Below, piece by piece: positions 38,001 through 52,725 of a stretch of 64,000 bases of DNA. The DNA is from Eunapius fragilis (lineage: Eukaryota; Porifera; Demospongiae; Spongillida; Spongillidae): assembly GCA_963681505.1 (NCBI GenBank), contig OY811981.1, positions 434,001-498,000 on the forward strand, written 5' to 3'. The position numbers and the translations under genes were made by a program. The notes below the pieces were generated by a model. It worked only from the letters and a program-made list of their open reading frames with translations. It ran no database searches and had not been told where the DNA came from. Position 1 is the stretch's first letter, and the number at the start of each line of letters is the position of its first letter.

Positions 38001-41000
38001 TACATTGAGATACATGACTCCTGCAGGAGTCATACATACCACTATACTTGACTCCTACAGGAGTCATTCATTGAGATACATGACTCCTGCAGGAGTCATA
38101 CATACCGCTATACTTGACTCCTGCAGGAGTCTTACATAGAGATACTTGACTCCTGCAGGAGTCATTCATAATGACATACTTGACTCCTTCAGGAGTCATG
38201 CATTGAGATATTTGACTCCTGCAGGAGTCATATATACCAACATACTTGACTCCTACAGGAGTCATACATTGAGATACTTGACTCCTGCAGGAGTCATACA
38301 TACCAACATACTTGACTCCTGCATGAGTCATACATGGAGATACTGGACTCCTGCAGGAGTCATACATGATGGCATACTTGACTCCTGCAGGAGTCATGCA
38401 TTGAGATAATTGACTCCTGCAGGAGTCATACATACCAACATAATTGACTACTGCAGGAGTCATACGTGGAGATACTTGACTCCTGCAGGAGTCATACATA
38501 ATGACATACTTGACTCCTGCAGGAGTCATACATAATGACATACTTGACTCCTGCAGGAGTCATGCATTGAGATACTTGACTCCTGCAGGAGTCATACATA
38601 CCAACATACTTGACTTCTACAGGAGTCATGCATTGGGATACTTGACTCCAGCAGGTGTCATACATACTGACATACTGGACTCCTGCAGGAGACATACATT
38701 GAGATACTTGACTCCTGCAGGAGTCATACATACCAACATACTTGACTCCTGCAGGAGTCATGCATGGAGATACTTGACTCCTGCAGGAGTCATACATATG
38801 GATATACTTGACTCCTGCAGGAGTCATGGATGGAGATACTTGACTCCTGCAGGAGTCATACATAATGACATACTTGACTCCTGCAGGAGTCATGCATTGA
38901 GATGATTGACTCCTGCAGGAGTCATACATACCAATATACTTGACTAGTGCAGGAGTCATACATGGAGATACTTGACTCCTGCAGGAGTCATACATAATGA
39001 CATACTTGACTCCTGCAGGAGTCATACATCATGATATACTTGACTCCTGCAGGAGTCATGCATTGAGATACTTGACTCCTGCAGGAGTCATACATACCAC
39101 CTTACTTGACTCCTACAGGAGTCATACATTGAGATACATGACTCCTGCAGGAGTCATACATACCACTATACTTGACTCCTACAAGAGTCATACATTGAGA
39201 TACATGACTCCTGCAGGAGTCATACATACCGCTATACTTGACTCCTGCAGGAGTCTTACATGGAGATACTTGACTCCTGCAGGAGTCATTCATAATGACA
39301 TACTTGACTCCTTCAGGAGTCATGCATTGAGATACTTGACTCCTGCAGGAGTCATATATACCAACATACTTGACTCCTACAGGAGTCATACATTGAGATA
39401 CTTGACTCCTGCAGGAGTCATACATACCAACATACTTGACTCCTGCAGGAGTCATACATGGAGATACTGGACTCCTGCAGGAGTCATACATGATGGCATA
39501 CTTGACTCCTGCAGGAGTCATGCATTGAGATAATTGACTCCTGCAGGAGTCATACATACCAACATAATTGACTACTGCAGGAGTCATACGTGGAGATACT
39601 TGACTCCTGCAGGAGTCATACATAATGACATACTTGACTCCTGTAGGAGTCATACATAATGACTTACTTGACTCCTGCAGGAGTCATGCATTGAGATACT
39701 TGACTCCTGCAGGAGTCATACATACCAACATACTTGACTTCTACAGGAGTCATGCATTGGGATACTTGACTCCAGCAGGTGTCATACATACTGACATCCT
39801 GGACTCCTGCAGGAGACATACATTGAGATACTTGACTCCTGCAGGAGTCATACATACCAACATACTTGACTCCTGCAGGAGTCATGCATGGAGATACTTG
39901 ACTCCTGCAGGAGTCATACATATGGATATACTTGACTCCTGCAGGAGTCATGGATGGAGATACTTGACTCCTGCAGGAGTCATACATAATGACATACTTG
40001 ACTCCTGCAGGAGTCATGCATTGAGATAATTGACTCCTGCAGGAGTCATACATACCAATATACTTGACTAGTGCAGGAGTCATACATGGAGATACTTGAC
40101 TCCTGCAGGAGTCATACATAATGACATACTTGACTCCTGCAGGAGTCATACATCATGATATACTTGACTCCTGCAGGAGTCATGCATTGAGATACTTGAC
40201 TCCTGCAGGAGTCATACATACCACCATACTTGACTCCTACAGGAGTCATGCATTGAGATACATGACTCCTGCAGGAGTCATACATACCACTATACTTGAC
40301 TCCTGCAGGAGTCTTACATGGAGATACTTGACTCCTGCAGGAGTCATTCATAATGACATACTTGACTCCTTCAGGAGTCATGCATTGAGATACTTGACTC
40401 CTGCAGGAGTCATATATACCAACATACTTGACTCCTACAAAAGTCATACATTGAGATACTTGACTCCTGCAGGAGTCATACATACCAACATACTTGACTC
40501 CTGCAGGAGTCATACATGGAGATACTTGACTCCTGCAGGAGTCATACATAATGACATACTTGACTCCTGCAGGAGTCATGCATTGAGATAATTGACTCCT
40601 GCAGGAGTCATACATACCAACATAATTGACTACTGCAGGAGTCATACATGGAGATACTTGACTCCTGCAGGAGTCATACATAATGACATACTTGACTCCT
40701 GCAGGAGTCATACATAATGACATACTTGACTCCTGCAGGAGTCATGCATTGAGATACTTGACTCCTGCAGGAGTCATACATACCAAAATACTTGACTTCT
40801 ACAGGAGTCATGCATTGGGATAATTGACTCCAGCAGGTGTCATACATACTGACATACTGGACTCCTGCAGGAGACATACATTGAGATACTTGACTCCTGC
40901 AGGAGTCATACATACCAACATACTTGACTCCTGCAGGAGTCATGCATGGAGATACTTGACTCCTGCAGGAGTCATACATATGGATATACTTGACTCCTGC

Positions 41001-43034
41001 AGGAGTCATGGATGGAGATACTTGACTCCTGCAGGAGTCATACATAAAACCATACTTGAATCCTGCAGGAGTCTTACATGGTGATACTTGACTCCTGCAG
41101 GAGTCATACATAATGACATACTTGACTCATTCAGGAGTCATGCATTGAGTTACTTGACTCCTGCAGGAGTCATACATACCACCATTCTTGACTCCTGCAG
41201 GAGTCAAGCATTGAGATACTTGACTCCTGCGGGAGTCATACATCATGACATACTTGACTCCTGCAGGAGACGTACATAATGTCGTACTTGACTCCTGCAG
41301 GAGTCATGCATTGAGATACTTGACTCCTGCAGGAGTCATACAAACCAACATACTTGACTCCTACAGGAGTCATACATTGAGATACATGACTCCTGCAGGA
41401 GTCATACATACCACCATACTTGACTCCTGCAGGAGTCATACAAGGAGATACTTGACTCCTGCAGGAGTCATACATAATGACATACTTGACTCCTTCAGGA
41501 GTCATGCATTGAGATACTTGACTCCTGCAGGAGTCATATATACCAACATACTTGACTCACACAGGAGTCATACATTGAGATACTTGACTCCTGCAGGAGT
41601 CATGCATACCAGCATACTTGACTCCTGCAGGAGTCATGCATGGAGATACTTGACTCCTGCAGGAGTCATACATAATGATATACTTGACTCCTGCAGGAGT
41701 CATGCATGGAGATACTTGACTCCTGCAGGAGTCATACATAATGACATACTTGACTCTTGCAGGAGTCATGCATTGAGATAATTGACTCCTGCAGGAGTCA
41801 TACATACCAACATACTTGACTAGTGCAGGAGTCATACATGGAGATACTTGACTCCTGCAGGAGTCATACATAATGACATACTTGACTTTTGCAGGAGTCA
41901 TACATCATGACATACTTGACTCCTGCAGGAGTCATGCATTGAGATACTTGACTCCTGCAGGAGTCATACATACCACCTTACTTGACTCCTACAGGAGTCA
42001 TACATTGAGATACATGACTCCTGCAGGAGTCATACATACCACTATACTTGACTCCTACAGGAGTCATTCATTGAGATACATGACTCCTGCAGGAGTCATA
42101 CATACCGCTATACTTGACTCCTGCAGGAGTCTTACATAGAGATACTTGACTCCTGCAGGAGTCATTCATAATGACATACTTGACTCCTTCAGGAGTCATG
42201 CATTGAGATATTTGACTCCTGCAGGAGTCATATATACCAACATACTTGACTCCTACAGGAGTCATACATTGAGATACTTGACTCCTGCAGGAGTCATACA
42301 TACCAACATACTTGACTCCTGCATGAGTCATACATGGAGATACTGGACTCCTGCAGGAGTCATACATGATGGCATACTTGACTCCTGCAGGAGTCATGCA
42401 TTGAGATAATTGACTCCTGCAGGAGTCATACATACCAACATAATTGACTACTGCAGGAGTCATACGTGGAGATACTTGACTCCTGCAGGAGTCATACATA
42501 ATGACATACTTGACTCCTGCAGGAGTCATACATAATGACATACTTGACTCCTGCAGGAGTCATGCATTGAGATACTTGACTCCTGCAGGAGTCATACATA
42601 CCAACATACTTGACTTCTACAGGAGTCATGCATTGGGATACTTGACTCCAGCAGGTGTCATACATACTGACATACTGGACTCCTGCAGGAGACATACATT
42701 GAGATACTTGACTCCTGCAGGAGTCATACATACCAACATACTTGACTCCTGCAGGAGTCATGCATGGAGATACTTGACTCCTGCAGGAGTCATACATATG
42801 GATATACTTGACTCCTGCAGGAGTCATGGATGGAGATACTTGACTCCTGCAGGAGTCATACATAATGACATACTTGACTCCTGCAGGAGTCATGCATTGA
42901 GATGATTGACTCCTGCAGGAGTCATACATACCAATATACTTGACTAGTGCAGGAGTCATACATGGAGATACTTGACTCCTGCAGGAGTCATACATAATGA
43001 CATACTTGACTCCTGCAGGAGTCATACATCATGA
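35035..43034. repeat. Two tandem 4000-bp higher-order units, apparently identical
   Basis: Sequence 35035-39034 is repeated as 39035-43034. Private variants match one for one at the 4000-bp offset: CTACAAGAGTC near 35190/39190, CTACAAAAGTC near 36436/40436 and GAGATGATTG near 38901/42901. I saw no difference. The left boundary is marked by ATGACATACT at 35031 versus ATGATATACT at 39031; after about 43101 the copies part. It is either a very recent exchange or an assembly duplication. Confidence 0.85.
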
Positions 43035-46000
43035 TATACTTGACTCCTGCAGGAGTCATGCATTGAGATACTTGACTCCTGCAGGAGTCATACATACCAC
43101 CATACTTGACTCCTACAGGAGTCATACATTGAGATACATGACTCCTGCAGGAGTCATACATACCACTATACTTGACTCCTGCAGGAGTCTTACATGGAGA
43201 TACTTGACTCCTGCAGGAGTCATTCATAATGACATACTTGACTCCTTCAGGAGTCATGCATTGAGATACTTGACTCCTGCAGGAGTCATATATACCAACA
43301 TACTTGATTCCTACAGGAGTCATACATTGAGATACTTGACTCCTGCAGGAGTCATACATACCAACATACTTGACTCCTGCAGGAGTCATACATGGAGATA
43401 CTTGACTCCTGCAGGAGTCATACATAATGACATACTTGACTCCTGCAGGAGTCATGCATTGAGATAATTGACTCCTGCAGGAGTCATACATACCAACATA
43501 ATTGACTCCTGCAGGAGTCATACATGGAGATACTTGACTCCTGCAGGAGTCATACATAATGACATACTTGACTCCTGCAGGAGTCATGCATAATGACATA
43601 CTTGACTCCTGCAGGAGTCATGCATTGAGATACTTGACTCCTGCAGGAGTCATACATACCAACATACTTGACTTCTACAGGAGTCATGCATTGGGATACT
43701 TGACTCCAGCAGGTGTCATACATACTGACATACTGGACTCCTGCAGGAGACATACATTGAGATACTTGACTCCTGCAGGAGTCATACATACCAACATACT
43801 TGACTCCTGCAGGAGTCATGCATGGAGATACTTGACTCCTGCAGGAGTCATACATAAGGATATACTTGACTCCTGCAGGAGTCATGGATGGAGATACTTG
43901 ACTCCTGCAGGAGTCATACATAAAACCATACTTGAATCCTGCAGGAGTCTTACATGGTGATACTTGACTCCTGCAGGAGTCATACATAATGACATACTTG
44001 ACTCCTTCAGGAGTCATGCATTGAGTTACTTGACTCCTGCAGGAGTCATACATACCACCATACTTGACTCCTGCAGGAGTCATGCATTGAGATACTTGAC
44101 TCCTGCAGGAGTCATACATACGAACATACTTGACTCCTACAGGAGTCATACATTGAGATACAAGACTCCTGCAGGAGTCATACATACCACCATACTTGAC
44201 TCCTGCAGGAGTCTTACATGGAGATACTTGACTCCTGCAGGAGTCATACATATGGATATTCTTGACTCCTGCAGGAGTCAAGCATAGAGATACTTGACTC
44301 CTGCGGGAGTCATACATCATGACATACTAGACTCCTGCAGGAGACGTACATAATGTCGTACTTGACTCCTGCAGGAGTCATGCATTGAGATACTTGACTC
44401 CTGCAGGAGTCATACATACCAACATACTTGACTCCTACAGGAGTCATACATTGAGATACATGACTCCTGCAGGAGTCATACATACCACCATACTTGACTC
44501 CTGCAGGAGTCATACATGGAGATACTTGACTCCTGCAGGAGTCATACATAATGACATACTTGACTCCTTCAGGAGTCATGCATTGAGATACTTGACTCCT
44601 GCAGGAGTCATATATACCAACATACTTGACTCACACAGGAGTCATACATTGAGATACTTGACTCCTGCAGGAGTCATGCATACCAGCATACTTGACTCCT
44701 GCAGGAGTCATACATTGAGATACTGGACTCCTGCAGGAGTCATACATGATGGCATACTTGACTCCTGCAGGAGTCATGCATTGAGATAATTGACTCCTGC
44801 AGGAGTCATACATACCAACATAATTGACTGCTGCAGGAGTCATACGTGGAGATACTTGACTCCTGCAGGAGTCATACATAATGACATACTTGACTCCTGC
44901 AGGAGTCATACATAATGACTTACTTGACTCCTGCAGGAGTCATGCATTGAGATACTTGACTCCTGCAGGAGTCATACATACCAAGATACTTGAATTCTAC
45001 AGGAGTCATGCATTGGGATACTTGACTCCAGCAGGTGTCATACATACTGACATCCTGGACTCCTGCAGGAGACATACATTGAGATACTTGACTCCTGCAG
45101 GAGTCATACATACCAACATACTTGACTCCTGCAGGAGTCATGCATGGAGATACTTGACTCCTGCAGGAGTCATACATATGGATATACTTGACTCCTGCAG
45201 GAGTCATGGATGGAGATACTTGACTCCTGCAGGAGTCATACATAATGACATACTTGACTCCTGCAGGAGTCATGCATTGAGATAATTGACTCCTGCAGGA
45301 GTCATACATACCAATATACTTGACTAGTGCAGGAGTCATACATGGAGATACTTGACTCCTGCAGGAGTCATACATAATGACATACTTGACTCCTGCAGGA
45401 GTCATACATCATGATATACTTGACTCCTGCAGGAGTCATGCATTTAGATACTTGACTCCTGCAGGAGTCATACATACCACCATACTTGACTCCTACAGGA
45501 GTCATACATTGAGATACATGACTCCTGCAGGAGTCATACATACCACTATACTTGAATCCTGCAGGAGTCTTACATGGAGATACTTGACTCCTGCAGGAGT
45601 CATTCATCATGACATAATTGACTCCTTCAGGAGTCATGCATTGAGATACTTGACTCCTGCAGGAGTCATATATACCAACATACTTGACTCCTACAAAAGT
45701 CATACATTGAGATACTTGACTCCTGCAGGAGTCATACATACCAACATACTTGACTCCTGCAGGAGTCATACATGGAGATACTTGACTCCTGCAGGAGTCA
45801 TACATAATGACATACTTGACTCCTGCAGGAGTCATGCATTGAGATAATTGAATCCTGCAGGAGTCATACATACCAACATAATTGACTACTGCAGGAGTCA
45901 TACATGGAGATACTTGACTCCTGCAGGAGTCATACATAATGACATACTTGACTCCTGCAGGAGTCATACATAATGACATACTTGACTCCTGCAGGAGTCA

Positions 46001-49000
46001 TGCATTGAGATACTTGACTCCTGCAGGAGTCATACATACCAACATACTTGACTTCTACAGGAGTCATGCATTGGGATAATTGACTCCAGCAGGTGTCATA
46101 CATACTGACATACTGGACTCCTGCAGGAGACATACATTGAGATACTTGACTCCTGCAGGAGTCATACATACCAACATACTTGACTCCTGCAGGAGTCATG
46201 CATGGAGATACTTGACTCCTGCAGGAGTCATACATATGGATATACTTGACTCCTGCAGGAGTCATGGATGGAGATACTTGACTCCTGCAGGAGTCATACA
46301 TAAAACCATACTTGAATCCTGCAGGAGTCTTACATGGTGATACTTGACTTCTGCAGTAGTCATACATAATGACATACTTGACTCCTTCAGGAGTCATGCA
46401 TTGAGTTACTTGACTCCTGCAGGAGTCATACATACCACCATACTTGACTCCTGCAGGAGTCATGCATTGAGATACTTGACTCCTGCAGGAGTCATACATA
46501 CGAACATACTTGACTCCTACAGGAGTCATACATTGAGATACAAGACTCCTGCAGGAGTCATACATACCACCATACTTGACTCCTGCAGGAGTCTTACATG
46601 GAGATACTTGACTCCTGCAGGAGTCATACATATGGATATTCTTGACTCCTGCAGGAGTCAAGCATTGAGATACATGACTCCTGCGGGAGTCATACATCAT
46701 GACATACTTGACTCCTGCAGGAGACGTACATAATGTCGTACTTGACTCCTGCAGGAGTCATGCATTGAGATACTTGACTCCTGCAGGAGTCATACAAACC
46801 AACATACTTGACTCCTACAGGAGTCATACATTGAGATACATGACTCCTGCAGGAGACATACATACCACCATACTTGACTCCTGCAGGAGTCATACATGGA
46901 GATACTTGACTCCTGCAGGAGTCATACATAATGACATACTTGACTCCTTCAGGAGTCATGCATTGAGATACTTGACTCCTGCAGGAGTCATATATACCAA
47001 CATACTTGACTCACACAGGAGTCATACATTGAGATACTTGACTCCTGCAGGAGTCATGCATACCAGCATACTTGACTCCTGCAGGAGTCATACATGGAGA
47101 TACTTGACTCCTGCAGGAGTCATACATAATGATATACTTGACTCCTGCAGGAGTCATGCATGGAGATACTTGACTCCTGCAGGAGTCATACATAATGACA
47201 TACTTGACTCTTGCAGGAGTCATGCATTGAGATAATTGACTCCTGTAGGAGTCATACATACCAACATACTTGACTAGTGCAGGAGTCATACATGGAGATA
47301 CTTGACTCCTGCAGGAGTCATACATAATGACATACTTGACTTTTGCAGGAGTCATACATCATGACATACTTGACTCCTGCAGGAGTCATGCATTGAGATA
47401 CTTGACTCCTGCAGGAGTCATACATACCACCTTACTTGACTCCTACAGGAGTCATACATTGAGATACATGACTCCTGCAGGAGTCATACATACCACTATA
47501 CTTGACTCCTACAGGAGTCATACATTGAGATACATGACTCCTGCAGGAGTCATACATACCGCTATACTTGACTCCTGCAGGAGTCTTACATGGAGATACT
47601 TGACTCCTGCAGGAGTCATTCATAATGACATACTTGACTCCTTCAGGAGTCATGCATTGAGATACTTGACTCCTGCAGGAGTCATATATACCAACATACT
47701 TGACTCCTACAGGAGTCATACATTGAGATACTTGACTCCTGCAGGAGTCATACATACCAACATACTTGACTCCTGCATGAGTCATACATGGAGATACTGG
47801 ACTCCTGCAGGAGTCATACATGATGGCATACTTGACTCCTGCAGGAGTCATGCATTGAGATAATTGACTCCTGCAGGAGTCATACATACCAACATAATTG
47901 ACTACTGCAGGAGTCATACGTGGAGATACTTGACTCCTGCAGGAGTCATACATAATGACATACTTGACTCCTGCAGGAGTCATACATAATGACATACTTG
48001 ACTCCTGCAGGAGTCACGCATAGAGATACTTGACTCCTGCAGGAGTCATACATACCAACATACTTGACTTCTACAGGAGTCATGCATTGGGATACTTGAC
48101 TCCAGCAGGTGTCATACATACTGACATACTGGACTCCTGCAGGAGACATACATTGAGATACTTGACTCCTGCAGGAGTCATACATACCAACATACTTGAC
48201 TCCTGCAGGAGTCATGCATGGAGATACTTGACTCCTGCAGGAGTCATACATATGGATATACTTGACTCCTGCAGGAGTCATGGATGGAGATACTTGACTC
48301 CTGCAGGAGTCATACATAATGACATACTTGACTCCTGCAGGAGTCATGCATTGAGATAATTGACTCCTGCAGGAGTCATACGTACCAATATACTTGACTA
48401 GTGCAGGAGTCATACATGGAGATACTTGACTCCTGCAGGAGTCATACATAATGACATACTTGACTCCTGCAGGAGTCATACATCATGATATACTTGACTC
48501 CTGCAGGAGTCATGCATTGAGATACTTGACTCCTGCAGGAGTCATACATACCACCATACTTGACTCCTACAGGAGTCATACATTGAGATACATGACTCCT
48601 GCAGGAGTCATACATACCACTATACTTGACTCCTGCAGGAGTCTTACATGGAGATACTTGACTCCTGCAGGAGTCATTCATAATGACATACTTGACTCCT
48701 TCAGGAGTCATGCATTGAGATACTTGACTCCTGCAGGAGTCATATATACCAACATACTTGACTCCTACAGGAGTCATACATTGAGATACTTGACTCCTGC
48801 AGGAGTCATACATACCAACATACTTGACTCCTGCAGGAGTCATACATGGAGATACTTGACTCCTGCAGGAGTCATACATAATGACATACTTGACTCCTGC
48901 AGGATTCATGCATTGAGATAATTGACTCCTGCAGGAGTCATACATACCAACATAATTGACTACTGCAGGAGTCATACATGGAGATACTTGACTCCTGCAG

Positions 49001-50150
49001 GAGTCATACATAATGACATACTTGACTCCTGCAGGAGTCATGCATAATGACATACTTGACTCCTGCAGGAGTCATGCATTGAGATACTTGACTCCTGCAG
49101 GAGTCATACATACCAACATACTTGACTTCTACAGGAGTCATGCATTGGGATACTTGACTCCAGCAGGTGTCATACATACTGACATACTGGACTCCTGCAG
49201 GAGACATACATTGAGATACTTGACTCCTGCAGGAGTCATACATACCAACATACTTGACTCCTGCAGGAGTCATGCATGGAGATACTTGACTCCTGCAGGA
49301 GTCATACATATGGATATACTTGACTCCTGCAGGAGTCATGGATGGAGATACTTGACTCCTGCAGGAGTCATACATAAAACCATACTTGAATCCTGCAGGA
49401 GTCTTACATGGTGATACTTGACTCCTGCAGGAGTCATACATAATGACATACTTGACTCCTTCAGGAGTCATGCATTGAGTTACTTGACTCCTGCAGGAGT
49501 CATACATACCACCATACTTGACTCCTGCAGGAGTCATGCATTGAGATACTTGACTCCTGCAGGAGTCATACATACGAACATACTTGACTCCTACAGGAGT
49601 CATACATTGAGATACAAGACTCCTGCAGGAGTCATACATACCACCATACTTGACTCCTGCAGGAGTCTTACATGGAGATACTTGACTCCTGCAGGAGTCA
49701 TACATATGGATATTCTTGACTCCTGCAGGAGTCAAGCATAGAGATACTTGACTCCTGCGGGAGTCATACATCATGACATACTTGACTCCTGCAGGAGACG
49801 TACATAATGTCGTACTTGACTCCTGCAGGAGTCATGCATTGAGATACTTGACTCCTGCAGGAGTCATACATACCAACATACTTGACTCCTACAGGAGTCA
49901 TACATTGAGATACATGACTCCTGCAGGAGTCATACATACCACCATACTTGACTTCTGCAGGAGTCATACATGGAGATACTTGACTCCTGCAGGAGTCATA
50001 CATAATGACATACTTGACTCCTTCAGGAGTCATGCATTGAGATACTTGACTCCTGCAGGAGTCATATATACCAACATACTTGACTCACACAGGAGTCATA
50101 CATTGAGATACTTGACTCCTGCAGGAGTCATGCATACCAGCATACTTGAC
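42988..50150. repeat. Related higher-order blocks of satellite B at offsets 2380 and 5454
   Basis: Blocks at about 42988-44700 and 48442-50150 match at 5454 bp, including the private GTCATGCATAATGACATAC. Blocks near 43550-44320 and 45930-46700 match at 2380 bp. Variable spacing of otherwise matching blocks indicates unequal exchange at many registers. Confidence 0.7.
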
Positions 50151-50745
50151 TCCTGCAGGAGTCATACATGGAGATACTTGACTCCTGCAGGAGTCATACA
50201 TAATGATATACTTGACTCCTGCAGGAGTCATGCATGGAGATACTTGACTCCTGCAGGAGTCATACATAATGACATACTTGACACTTGCAGGAGTCATGCA
50301 TTGAGATAATTGACTCCTGCAGGAGTCATACATACCAACATACTTGACTAGTGCAGGAGTCATACATGGAGATACTTGAGTCCTGCAGGATTCATACATA
50401 ATGACATACTTGACTCCTGCAGGAGTCATACATCATGACATACTTGACTCCTGCAGGAGTCATGCATTGAGATACTTGACTCCTGCAGGAGTCATACATA
50501 CCACCTTACTTGACTCCTACAGGAGTCATACATTGAGATACATGACTCCTGCAGGAGTCATGCATACCACTATACTTGACTCCTACAGGAGTCATACATT
50601 GAGATACATGACTCCTGCAGGAGTCATACATACCGCTGTACTTGACTCCTGCAGGAGTCTTACATGGAGATACTTGACTCCTGCAGGAGTCATTCATAAT
50701 GACATACTTGACTCCTTCAGGAGTCATGCATTGAGATACTTGACT

Positions 50746-50900
50746 CACTATTCTACGAATTGGATATACGATAGTGTATATTTTGCGGATATGTGAAAAA
50801 TACACATGATATACACATGTGTGTACGCAAGGTATACCCATTGGTATATTTTGCGGATAGAACCAGAATCTCATGTCGTATATTTTGCGTATTCTCAAAT
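50746..50900. repeat. Left terminal/subterminal repeat of the CACTA-like element
   Basis: Starts CACTATTCTACGAA. GTATATTTTGCGGAT or a close variant occurs near 50776, 50845 and 50880. GGTATACCCATTGGTATAT at 50831 resembles the inverted GGTATACCATTAATATACC of the right end. Confidence 0.7.
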
Positions 50901-51663
50901 AATCACGTGCGCTGATGATGGGTTCTTAATTTGCGCCTTCCGCACACCAATTGTGTACTTCTACCGCATACTTTGCTCCGTTACATCAGTTGGATACGTC
51001 TTCCGAATTTGTTCATTGTATACTAGCTTGTATCCATTTGTGTATGTATGATCATATTAATATAGCTTTATATAATTTCAATCAATAAATAAAAACCGCA
51101 ATAGCCAAAACATATACAATGCGTTTTAAAAACGTCCAAGTCTCTCGAACCATCCTAGCATGAACAGTTGGAGAAGTGGAAGAGTGGAGTAGCGGTCCTT
51201 CACATCGCTGTTGTAGGGGTGGTGCTTCAAGTTGCTTCGAGCATCCAGAGCGTCAATCGATTCACTTAGCCTATCAGAGCGCTATGACGTCGATGGACCA
51301 CCGCTGTCCTCTTCGAAGGCTTAACCGCCACCTTGCCTTTCTTCTTCTGTCAGCATACGACACCTTTTAGCAAAACCTACAGTAGGAAAAGAGCATCACG
51401 CGACATAGATAGGACTTACGCTGTTGAGTTGAATAGCCTTCAATTACTCTTAGTTCGCTTGTACCTAGTAAAAATATGGCTGAAGATAGCATTATGAAGA
51501 CTCTACCTTTATGTGGCGGCAATAGCGTGAAGGTCTTTATCGAACTCTGCTATACATAGTCGTGATTGCGTAAGAAAAAAGCGCAAAAATCTCTTACCCT
51601 TCATCACGCCGAACTGAAGTGCTGATGATCTTCCTAAACCTTTCTGACTTCTACAATTCTGAC
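50901..51663. other. CACTA-like element interior, nothing recognised
   Basis: AT-rich left part, then about 550 bp of more balanced composition (51130-51660) with several GT/AG-like sites and short frames on both strands, none convincing. Confidence 0.4.
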
Positions 51664-51855
51664 CTATATTTCAATGGGGGCTTCCGCTATCTGCTTGCGA
51701 TGCAATCCAGCTTCATCGATGTGTCTTAGTATATCAGCGACGACTTGCGGATGCAGCTATTCCATGGCCGGTGAACTTACCTGGAATCCAAGTTCACGAA
51801 CACTGCGCTGTCCTGGCAATTTGCAAGGCGAGGCATCGTCAAAAAGTCTTGGCAT
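51664..51855 (-). pseudogene. Possible transposase-like exon remnant in the CACTA-like element
   Basis: Minus strand. ATG at 51855 opens a 25-codon exon ending in a perfect CAG/GTAAGT donor (51781/51780), encoding LPGQRSVRELGFQ at its end. Just downstream a frame at 51756-51664 encodes VVADILRHIDEAGLHRKQIA and then stops. The two helical segments together recall helix-turn-helix DNA-binding domains of transposases. The only AG close to the second segment would give a 24-bp intron, which is too short; longer alternatives break the frame. I treat it as a decayed piece, family unknown. Confidence 0.28.
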
Positions 51856-52725
51856 AGTCAAAATCATAACAAAATTTACGAACTATGATGTACTTTTGGA
51901 CTAACCTGACTTCCGTCATCCAGTTCTTTCTGGTGTGGCTGCCTGATATCCCTACAACCTCGATCGCCATTTTACTAATATGCTCCGCGTGGTAATACTT
52001 GGCGCCAAATTAATACTTGCAATTAATTTAATAAGTTAATAAACGTAGTCTACATTATGACATATGTCTTTTCAAACTTCACCAGGTATATCACGTACGT
52101 TTCAGCTGGGGCATGTGATAAGCACTAATATTCACAGTAATCCACCTGGAACCTCTTCTGAGGAAACGCGTACCTAAACATTCTGGGTTTGCTTAGCTAT
52201 TGTGTACAAGAAGCAGTATGATTAGCATGCATCGTGTTATTTGTGTTTTGAATGGTAAGACGCTCGGTAGCCTGTCGACACTGTGAAGTGTATTCCAGTG
52301 TCACGTAACGTCATTGAGCAGCTCAGCTTTCCTATGGTACAAGGTGGGGGCGTGGCATAATAACAAATACTTCTCTCGCCGTCTACATGTATATTAGTTC
52401 CGTCAGATCACTCCTCAAAATGCTTTCCATGCACCGTCCAATGTTTGTGAGCCAACGCAAGTACATGTATGTTGTATGCACCCGTACTAAGCTTGTACAT
52501 GATCGACCCGCTAATAGTATAGGTAATAATAACTGAACAAACATTAATGTGCATGCATTGCATATTATTACTATTTTCATGAATCCTACAACTACATCAT
52601 ATAGGATGCAAACCTTGAGGTGTTGCTGTAACTTTGCCGGCATTAATTCCAAATTCGTTACATGCAAAATTGAAAAGAATTGAATGCACGCGTGTTCTTG
52701 ATCTTATATGATTCAATCCGATGTG
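51856..52725. other. CACTA-like element interior, no gene seen
   Basis: AT-rich sequence with TTAAT-rich stretches near 52000-52060. A hydrophobic 94-codon minus-strand frame at 52383-52667 lacks an ATG start and splice context; I consider it chance. Confidence 0.4.

Larger units (their letters stand above)
29793..50745. repeat. Satellite B (left part): array of TGACTCCTGCAGGAGTCA palindromes
   Basis: An 18-bp perfect palindrome with a PstI core (20 bp where flanked by A and T) recurs every 32 or 34 bp for about 21 kb, roughly 635 times. Spacers are short variants such as ATACATTGAGATACTT (32-bp unit) and ATACATACCAACATACTT (34-bp unit). Units usually alternate, so a pair is 66 bp or 22 codons; this, and the palindrome, keeps long frames open on both strands with the same TPAGV and DSCRS motifs. 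Recurrent variant palindromes (TGACTAGTGCAGG, TGACTTCTACAGG, GACTCCAGCAGGTGTC) mark higher-order units. Left-edge copies are degenerate. Not a CRISPR and, I judge, not coding. Confidence 0.97.
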
